Made by a program: the position numbers and the translations under genes
DNA from: Streptomyces sp. NBC_00286
GTDB taxonomy: Bacteria > Actinomycetota > Actinomycetes > Streptomycetales > Streptomycetaceae
Direction: 5' to 3'
Length of the DNA: 64,000 nt
NCBI RefSeq assembly: GCF_036173125.1
Contig: NZ_CP108054.1
Coordinates: 2,108,001-2,172,000 of the forward strand
Notes under the pieces: model-generated
The model's database searches: none
What the model was told of the DNA's origin: nothing
Seen by the model: the letters and a program-made list of their open reading frames with translations, nothing else
Shown here: positions 58,766 to 64,000 of the stretch, piece by piece
How positions within the stretch are numbered: position 1 is the first letter of the stretch
Layout of the letters: the number at the start of each line of letters is the position of its first letter

Positions 58766-59329
58766 CTATCGCAGGGCCGCCGCCACCAGCCCGCGGATCT
58801 CCTGGGACGACACGCTTCCCCCGTTGACCAGGCGGTCGAAGACCAGCCCGTCCACGCAGGTCAGCAGCGTGACGGTACGGTCCTCGGCGTCATTGTCTGC
58901 GACGCCTTGTGCAACCAGGAAGGCGCGTACGACTTGGCGCCCTGCGTTCTCGCGCGGCACGAGGATCTCCCGCAGCTCGGGGTGGTGCACGCTCTCGAGG
59001 GCGCACGCGTAGCGCGCGAGGGAGCGCCGACGGCCGTCTCCCGTGAGCCGGTGCTCGATGAAGGCGGCGATTCCGGCTGCCAGTTCCTCGGCGTTCCGCG
59101 GCACGGGTGTCTGCTCTCCGATCGCCTGTAGTTCTGCCTGGTCGAGGGCGACCAGACGCCGGACCAGCGCGGTGAGCAGTGCCTGGCGGGTGCGGTAGTA
59201 GGCGGACGTGGTGCCGACTGACAGATGTGCTGCCCGGTCCACCGCGCGATGGGTCAGCCCTCGGATTCCGGTCTCGGCGAGCACGTCGATGGCCGCATCG
59301 GCGAGGACGGTACGTCGGTCTGTAGGCAT
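58766..59329 (-). CDS. TetR-family repressor of the divergent monooxygenase gene
   Basis: 187 residues. N-terminal helix-turn-helix: ADAAIDVLAETGIRGLTHRAVDRAAHLSVGTTSAYYRTRQALL. The C-terminal part is a TetR ligand domain. The gene is divergent from an FAD monooxygenase, and two matching palindromes lie in the 90-bp gap, one touching its own start region. Repression is expected to be relieved by the monooxygenase substrate. Confidence 0.9.
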   Translation of the reverse strand: MPTDRRTVLADAAIDVLAETGIRGLTHRAVDRAAHLSVGTTSAYYRTRQALLTALVRRLVALDQAELQAIGEQTPVPRNAEELAAGIAAFIEHRLTGDGRRRSLARYACALESVHHPELREILVPRENAGRQVVRAFLVAQGVADNDAEDRTVTLLTCVDGLVFDRLVNGGSVSSQEIRGLVAAALR

Positions 59330-59337
59330 CCCTCTTT

Positions 59338-59351
59338 TCTACACCTGTAGA
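59338..59351. promoter_or_regulatory. TetR operator 1: TCTACA-CC-TGTAGA
   Basis: 6-bp perfect arms around CC, 8 bp from the TetR start. Same core as operator 2, with centres 32 bp apart (three helical turns). Probably autoregulatory. Confidence 0.75.
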
Positions 59352-59366
59352 GGAGCGAGGTACTCT

Positions 59367-59386
59367 CCTTCTACACCTGTAGAAGG
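59367..59386. promoter_or_regulatory. TetR operator 2: CCTTCTACA-CC-TGTAGAAGG
   Basis: 9-bp perfect arms around CC, 33 bp from the monooxygenase start. The stronger of the two sites; likely controls the monooxygenase promoter. Confidence 0.8.
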
Positions 59387-59419
59387 ATTACGGCAGGGCG
59401 GACGAGGGAGGCCGGCGGT

Positions 59420-60577
59420 ATGGGTGGCAGCGCGGTGGTCGTGGGCGGAGGCATCGGCGGGCTGGCTGCCGCGATCGGCCTGCGCCTGGTCGGCTGGGAG
59501 GTGACGGTTGTCGAACGCGCCCCCGTCCTGACCGATGCGGGTGCGGGTATCTCCCTGCACGCCAACGGCGTCCGGGCCCTGGACGTCCTCGGCGTGGGCG
59601 AGGCGGTGCGCGCGGCTGCCCGGCCGCAGTACACCGGGGGCACCCGTGTCCCCGGTGGCGGCTGGCTGGCCCGGATGGACGGGACCACTCTTGAGCGCAA
59701 GCTGGGCACGCCGATCGTCGGTATCCCCCGGGCCACGCTGCACCACCTGCTGCGTACGGCACTGCCGTCCGAGTGCCTGGTGGACGGGGCCGACGTGACG
59801 TCCGTCGACCCCTCCCGTCCGAGCCGGTTGCGGATACCGCTCGGGGACGCCGCCCTGGAGGCAGACGTGATCGTGGCCGCCGACGGAGTGGGCAGCCGGC
59901 TGCGCGCCCAACTGTTCCCCCAGCACCCCGGCCCGGCCTACAGCGGGTCGACCGTATTGCGCGCCATCACCGAGCGCCCGGTCGAGTTGGACACCGACTT
60001 CGAACTGACCTGGGGCGAGGGCGCCGAATTCGGCCACATCGCGTTCGCCGACGGCCGGGCCGAGTGGCACGCGGTGCTCAACTCGCCGCCCGGGGTGCGG
60101 CATACGGACGCCCTTGCCGCGATGCACCGACGGTTCGGCACCTGGCACGATCCGATCCCCGCGCTGCTGGAGGCGACCCGACCGGACGCGGTCCTGCACC
60201 ACGACATCCACGAACTGGCAACGCCCTTGCCCACCTTCACCGCGGGCCGGATCGTCCTGCTCGGTGACGCGGCCCACGCCATGACCCCGAACCTCGGCCA
60301 GGGCGCCTGCCAGGCACTGGAGGATGCGGTCGTGCTGGCCGCCGCACTCACCACCGAGCCCACCGTCGAATCGGCGCTGGCTCGTTACGACGCCGAACGC
60401 CGCCCGCGCACCCAGTCCGTCGCCCGCGCCGCCCGCCAGGCCGGCCGGATGGGCCAGCAGTTGACGCACCCCCTGGCCGTCGCCGCACGCAACACCGCTC
60501 TCCGGCTGGCCCCCTCCCGCGCAACCGTCCACACCATCCTGCGGCATGCCGACTGGACACCACCGGGCCTGGGCTGA
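59420..60577 (+). CDS. FAD-dependent monooxygenase (PHBH-like group A)
   Basis: 385 residues. The dinucleotide-binding motif GGGIGGLAAAIGLRLVGWEVTVVER is at the start, the DG motif is VAADGVGSRLRAQLF, and the second FAD motif is GRIVLLGDAAHAMTPNLGQGACQALEDAVVLA. It would hydroxylate an aromatic or similar small molecule using NAD(P)H and O2. GGGAGG precedes ATG 59420. Regulated by the divergent TetR through paired operators. Confidence 0.92.
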   Translation: MGGSAVVVGGGIGGLAAAIGLRLVGWEVTVVERAPVLTDAGAGISLHANGVRALDVLGVGEAVRAAARPQYTGGTRVPGGGWLARMDGTTLERKLGTPIVGIPRATLHHLLRTALPSECLVDGADVTSVDPSRPSRLRIPLGDAALEADVIVAADGVGSRLRAQLFPQHPGPAYSGSTVLRAITERPVELDTDFELTWGEGAEFGHIAFADGRAEWHAVLNSPPGVRHTDALAAMHRRFGTWHDPIPALLEATRPDAVLHHDIHELATPLPTFTAGRIVLLGDAAHAMTPNLGQGACQALEDAVVLAAALTTEPTVESALARYDAERRPRTQSVARAARQAGRMGQQLTHPLAVAARNTALRLAPSRATVHTILRHADWTPPGLG

Positions 60578-60714
60578 CGGCCCCGGGCCCGCTCCAGGCC
60601 CGGCACACCCGCACCCCTGAATCACCGCTGCCCCTGCAATCTGGGTGGCGGCGGACTTCGGGGCAGCGCCGGAGGGCGGGGTGGGCGGCATGCGGCGTGA
60701 GCCTTCTTGGACGG

Positions 60715-61614
60715 TCAGCCGACGAGGTTCGACACCCTCCGGGCCGCCCGCAGATAGTCGAGTACCAGCGGGCGGTGGTCGTCGGCGCGGGCGGCGAGGG
60801 CGAGTCTGCTGGGTGACAGGCCGTGGACCGGGCGGGTGACGACTCCGCCCAGGCTGATCAGGGGCGCGTTCCCGGCCGCGACCAGGCAGACGCCGCGGCC
60901 GTCCACCAGTGCCTCGTACGTCTCGTCCGTGCTCGCGATCTCGGCTCCGATACGCGGCGGGCCGCCGGGCCGTTCGTCGAGGGCGAGCCAGTACTCGCGC
61001 AGCACGCCGGTGCTCTTCGGCAGGGCGAGGAACGGCTCGTCCAGCAGATCGGCGAAGTCGACGGACTCGCGCACCGCGAGGGGGTGCGTCTGGGGCAGGG
61101 CCACCAGGCGCGGCTCCTCGGCGACCACGACGTACGTATAACGGTCGGGGGCGGGGACCGGCAGCCATACGTACGCGACGTCGACCGAGCCGTCCGCGAG
61201 CCCGGCGGTCGCGTCCTCCCAGCCGATCTGCCGCAGTCGCACGGTGGCTTCCGGGCACGCTTCGGTGAACCGGGAGCGGATGGCCGGAAGCAGGCCGCCC
61301 CGCGCGGGGCTGGTACTCATGCCCACGACGAGGACAGCGGCCTGCTCGGCCTTGGCCCGCTCCATCGCGTCCCGGGCCTCCTCCCAGTCGGCGAGGACCC
61401 GACGGGCGTACGGCAACAGCGCCGCGCCCACCGGCGTCAGCCGTACTCTCGTCCTGTCCCGCTCGAACAGCGGCGCTCCCAACTGCCGCTCCAGCGACCT
61501 GACTTGCTTGCTCAGGGCGGGCTGCGAGACGTACAACCGCTCGGCGGCCCGCGTGAAGTGCAGCTCCTCCGCGACCGCCACGAAGTACCTCAGATCCCTG
61601 CCGTGCACGTCCAT
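60715..61614 (-). CDS. LysR-family regulator divergent from an SDR gene
   Basis: 299 residues from ATG 61614 (a TTG two codons upstream is possible). Helix-turn-helix: DLRYFVAVAEELHFTRAAERLYVSQPALSKQVRSLERQLGAPLFERDRTRVRLT. The C-terminal domain is a typical periplasmic-binding-like effector fold. A palindrome (61613-61627) lies across its own start codon. It most likely controls itself and the SDR. Confidence 0.9.
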   Translation of the reverse strand: MDVHGRDLRYFVAVAEELHFTRAAERLYVSQPALSKQVRSLERQLGAPLFERDRTRVRLTPVGAALLPYARRVLADWEEARDAMERAKAEQAAVLVVGMSTSPARGGLLPAIRSRFTEACPEATVRLRQIGWEDATAGLADGSVDVAYVWLPVPAPDRYTYVVVAEEPRLVALPQTHPLAVRESVDFADLLDEPFLALPKSTGVLREYWLALDERPGGPPRIGAEIASTDETYEALVDGRGVCLVAAGNAPLISLGGVVTRPVHGLSPSRLALAARADDHRPLVLDYLRAARRVSNLVG

Positions 61615-61627
61615 AACCAACGGTTAT
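61613..61627. promoter_or_regulatory. LysR box ATAACC-AAC-GGTTAT overlapping the start codon
   Basis: 6-bp perfect arms with 3-bp spacer, containing T-N11-A, and covering the ATG of the LysR gene. Binding there should block its own transcription or translation while activating the SDR. Confidence 0.7.
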
Positions 61628-61705
61628 CACGACAGGTCTTGGACGGGCGACCGGGTGCGCGGACAGGCTTGTCGGCACAGGGAGTTGACGAGCGAGGAGT
61701 CCGAG

Positions 61706-62533
61706 ATGAGCAAGGTATGGCTGGTGACCGGGGCGAACAGCGGATTCGGGCGGGCGATCACCGAGGCGGCGGTCGCGGCGGGCGACGTCGTGGTGGCGAC
61801 GGCGCGCCGTCCGGCCACGCTGGACGACCTGGTCGCGGCGCATCCCGACCAGGTGGAGGCGGTGGCCCTGGACGTGACCGACGCGGCGGGGATCGAAACG
61901 ACCGTACGGGACGTGGTGGAGCGGCACGGGCGGGTCGACGTGCTGGTCAACAACGCGGGCCGCAGCCACGTCGGCGCCTTCGAGGAGACCACGGACACCG
62001 AACTGCGGGACCTCTTCGACGTGCACGTCTTCGGCCCCGCCGCCCTGGTCCGCGCCGTGCTGCCGCACATGCGCGACCGCCGCTCCGGGGCGATCGTGCA
62101 GCTGAGCAGCATGGGCGGGCAGATGTCCTTCGCCGGCTTCTCCGCGTACAGCGGGACGAAGTTCGCGCTTGAGGGCATGTCGGAGGCGCTGGCGGACGAG
62201 GTGCGGCCGTACGGCATCAAGGTGCTGATCGTCGAACCGGGTGCCTTCCGTACGGGTCTGTTCGGCAACATCAGCACGAGTGCGGAACTCGACGCGTACG
62301 CCGAGACGGTGGGGCCGACGCGGAAGATGGTCGCCTCCAGTGACGGCAGCCAGCCCGGCGATCCGGCGAAGGCGGCGGCTGCGATCCTCGCGGCGCTGAA
62401 CGCCGAGCAGACTCCGCTACGGCTCCCCCTGGGCGACGACGCCGTAGATGCGGTGGTCGGGCATCTCGATGGGGTACGGGGGGAGATCGCGGCCTGGGAG
62501 AAGGTGACTCGGGCTACGGCGTTCAGCGAGTGA
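61706..62533 (+). CDS. Short-chain dehydrogenase/reductase
   Basis: 275 residues from ATG 61706 with GAGGAG at 6 nt. Classical SDR motifs: TGANSGFGRAI (cofactor), NNAGRSHVG, and the catalytic Ser/Tyr/Lys in QLSSMGGQ and YSGTKFALEG. The arginine at VATARR suggests NADP(H). It would reduce or oxidise a carbonyl/alcohol; substrate unknown. Convergent with the RidA gene. Confidence 0.92.
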   Translation: MSKVWLVTGANSGFGRAITEAAVAAGDVVVATARRPATLDDLVAAHPDQVEAVALDVTDAAGIETTVRDVVERHGRVDVLVNNAGRSHVGAFEETTDTELRDLFDVHVFGPAALVRAVLPHMRDRRSGAIVQLSSMGGQMSFAGFSAYSGTKFALEGMSEALADEVRPYGIKVLIVEPGAFRTGLFGNISTSAELDAYAETVGPTRKMVASSDGSQPGDPAKAAAAILAALNAEQTPLRLPLGDDAVDAVVGHLDGVRGEIAAWEKVTRATAFSE

Positions 62534-62545
62534 GGGTTGACGGGC

Positions 62546-62953
62546 TCAGGCGATGACCGCGGTGGCCTCCACCTCGACCAGATGCTCCGGTACGTCCAGT
62601 GCCGCGACGCCGATCAGCGTGGCCGGCGCCACCGGAGTGACGCCGAGCCTTGCCGAGGCCCGGTCGATCCCCTCCAGGAGCTGGGGCATCTTGTCGGGGG
62701 TCCAGTCGACGACGTAGACGGTCAGCTTCGCCACGTCGGCGAAGGTCGCGCCGGCCTCGGTCAGGGCGGTGCCGACGTTGAGGTAGGCCCGCTCGACCTG
62801 AGCGGTGAGGTCACCTTCACCGACCGTGACCCCATCGGCATCCCAGGCGACCTGCCCGGCGAGGTAGACCAGCTTCGAACCGGTCGCGATCGACACCTGC
62901 CGGTAGACCGGGATCTCCGGAAGACCGCTGGGGTTGAGCAGTTTGATGGCCAT
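62546..62953 (-). CDS. RidA-family (YjgF/YER057c) imine deaminase
   Basis: 135 residues, slightly longer than typical. The core includes LVYLAGQVAWDADG and LTVYVVDWTPDKMPQLLEG. The catalytic Arg of true RidA usually lies in a C-terminal ARxxV context; here the region is APATLIGVAALDVPEHLVEVEATAVI without that Arg, so it may be a non-archetypal Rid protein. AAGGAGG precedes ATG 62953. It shares a gap with a divergent HxlR regulator. Confidence 0.85.
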   Translation of the reverse strand: MAIKLLNPSGLPEIPVYRQVSIATGSKLVYLAGQVAWDADGVTVGEGDLTAQVERAYLNVGTALTEAGATFADVAKLTVYVVDWTPDKMPQLLEGIDRASARLGVTPVAPATLIGVAALDVPEHLVEVEATAVIA

Positions 62954-62981
62954 GGTGTCGGCCTCCTTGTCATGAGAATCC

Positions 62982-63017
62982 GAGAGCTCGTGCTCTCTTG
63001 TGGTTACTCAGAAACCA
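62982..63017. promoter_or_regulatory. Dyads in the RidA/HxlR divergent gap
   Basis: GAGAGC-TCGT-GCTCTC (62982-62997) is a 6-bp-arm dyad and TGGTT-ACTCAGA-AACCA (63001-63017) a 5-bp-arm dyad. The second is compatible with an HxlR operator. Both lie between the two start codons. Confidence 0.5.
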
Positions 63018-63072
63018 TAGGAGAGTGAACGCTGACATGGAAGAACGCACTTTTCGGTGACTGGGGAACCAA

Positions 63073-63453
63073 ATGGAGACCAAGCAGTTCACGGGCTCAC
63101 CCGAGGACGCGGATCTGGCGCGCGCGGACTCTCTGGCGCGGGAGATCTTCTCGGACGTCGCCAACAAGTGGGCGCTTCTGATCATCGAGTTCCTCGGTGA
63201 CCGCACCCTGCGCTTCAGCGAGTTGCGGAACGAGGTCGAGGGCATCAGCCACAAGATGCTCACCCAGAACCTGCGCATGCTGGAGCGCAACGGACTGATC
63301 GAGCGGCGCGTGCACCCCACCGTGCCGCCACGGGTCGAGTACACGCTCACCGAGGCAGGCCAAGGCCTACGAGCGACGATCGACGGAATGTGCGCCTGGA
63401 CCCGCCACTACCTCGCCCACATCGAGGCCTCCCGCCGCAGCTTCGACGCCTGA
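63073..63453 (+). CDS. HxlR-family winged-helix regulator
   Basis: 126 residues. Sequence NKWALLIIEFLGDRTLRFSELRNEVEGISHKMLTQNLRMLERNGLIERRVHPTVPPRVEYTLTEAGQGL is a complete HxlR winged helix. These small dimeric repressors often respond to aldehydes or redox stress. Divergent from the RidA gene, its probable target. Confidence 0.92.
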   Translation: METKQFTGSPEDADLARADSLAREIFSDVANKWALLIIEFLGDRTLRFSELRNEVEGISHKMLTQNLRMLERNGLIERRVHPTVPPRVEYTLTEAGQGLRATIDGMCAWTRHYLAHIEASRRSFDA

Positions 63454-63540
63454 GGGCCCCCTGAGAACGGCCGGTCCGAAGCGAGTGCGAGCGACCGTCC
63501 CCCGAACGTCCACGGGGCGTAGGGCCGACCGGTCGTAACC

Positions 63541-64000
63541 TCAACTCGCCCTGAGCGCCCCAGAGATCGACGCGATCGCCTCCGGCCCCACCCGGCAGCA
63601 CCCGCCGATCAGCCGCGCACCGGCCGCCTCCCAGCCGCGTACCTGCTCGGTCGCGAAGGTAGAGCGGCCCGCCCAGGCGCGGGCTTGGGCATCCCAGGTC
63701 TCGCCGCTGTTGGGGTAGACGACGACCGGCTTGCCGGTGACACGGGCTGCGGTCTCGATCGCGCCGTCCACGTCCTCGGGGGCGCAGCAGTTCACGCCGA
63801 CCGCGATCACCTCGTCCACGTCGGCGGCCAGGGCGAACGCCTCCTCCAGGGGCTGCCCGGCGCGGGTGCGGTCGCCGGCCACGCTGTACGTCAGCCAGGC
63901 CGGCACCCCGAGCCCGCGCACCGCCCGCAGCATCGCCTCGGCCTCGACGGCGTCCGGCACCGTCTCCAGCGCCAGGACGTCCGGCTCGACGTCTGCCAGT
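63541..64000 (-). CDS. mmuM: Homocysteine S-methyltransferase, C-terminal part (5' end outside window)
   Basis: The frame is open to the window edge. Visible residues include ALETVPDAVEAEAM, VGVNCCAPEDV and the zinc motif GGCCRVGPEAI, whose cysteines bind the zinc that activates homocysteine. The enzyme transfers a methyl group from S-methylmethionine or a similar donor to homocysteine, making methionine. About half of the ~300-residue protein is present. Confidence 0.88.
   Translation of the reverse strand, partial: LADVEPDVLALETVPDAVEAEAMLRAVRGLGVPAWLTYSVAGDRTRAGQPLEEAFALAADVDEVIAVGVNCCAPEDVDGAIETAARVTGKPVVVYPNSGETWDAQARAWAGRSTFATEQVRGWEAAGARLIGGCCRVGPEAIASISGALRAS

Overview
The window looks like part of a Streptomyces chromosome, probably an arm region. 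Base composition is very GC-rich with strong third-position GC bias. GTG and TTG starts are common, ATGA/GTGA translational overlaps are frequent, and leucine TTA codons are rare and confined to a few genes. The families present are typical of streptomycetes: Tat-exported glycosidases, a ROK regulator with a sugar ABC transporter, an XRE/DUF397/anti-sigma ATPase trio, and a LysR-linked class A beta-lactamase locus. No tRNA, rRNA or CRISPR array was seen.

Layout. 1-10 kb: end of a GH95-type glycosidase, an interspersed intergenic repeat, the GTPase RsgA, an AAA/DUF234 ATPase, a Tat-exported PL8 lyase, a membrane protein joining sigma-factor-like, zinc anti-sigma and CBM2 parts, an unusual radical SAM protein and a secreted cupin. 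10-22 kb: a perfect 22-bp-arm hairpin, a GNAT enzyme, an alditol oxidase, then a sugar-uptake unit (ROK regulator, lipoprotein, two permeases, beta-galactosidase, MFS carrier). The ROK promoter and the transporter promoter share a sequence motif. 22-29 kb: a three-gene ABC-2 exporter, an MFS carrier, a FolD enzyme and a DUF4037 protein.

28.9-33.1 kb holds a complete 2.46-kb group II intron with an RT/maturase/HNH ORF. It sits inside the anti-sigma-type ATPase gene of an XRE-DUF397 trio, and removing it at the predicted ends restores one 146-codon reading frame. 33-43 kb: small membrane protein, His-rich PHP protein, secreted phosphodiesterase with a jacalin-like domain, two Nudix enzymes, a TetR regulator, a toroid/cupin pair and a toxin-antitoxin pair. 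43-52 kb is a plant-polysaccharide block: GH154 (DUF2264), a CE12-type esterase, two GH43 enzymes and a wall/membrane protein with autotransporter-type beta-strand repeats, interrupted by a lone polyprenyl synthetase with a TTA codon.

52-55 kb is a beta-lactamase locus matching the S. cacaoi blaL-blaA-blaB arrangement: lactamase, divergent LysR regulator, cytosolic penicillin-recognising homologue. 55.3-57.5 kb is an IS607-type relic (truncated serine recombinase plus TnpB-related ORF) inserted next to gene remnants. The window ends with HD and ASCH genes, three regulator/enzyme modules with clear operator palindromes (TetR/FAD monooxygenase, LysR/SDR, HxlR/RidA), and the C-terminal part of a homocysteine S-methyltransferase that runs off the edge.

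Most of the window is extracellular polysaccharide breakdown, uptake and its regulation. The most unusual items are the intron-split regulator gene, the sigma/anti-sigma/CBM2 fusion, the TnpB relative whose third RuvC acid appears replaced, and the CX8CX2C radical SAM protein. Function calls rest on reading motifs by eye; no database search was possible.
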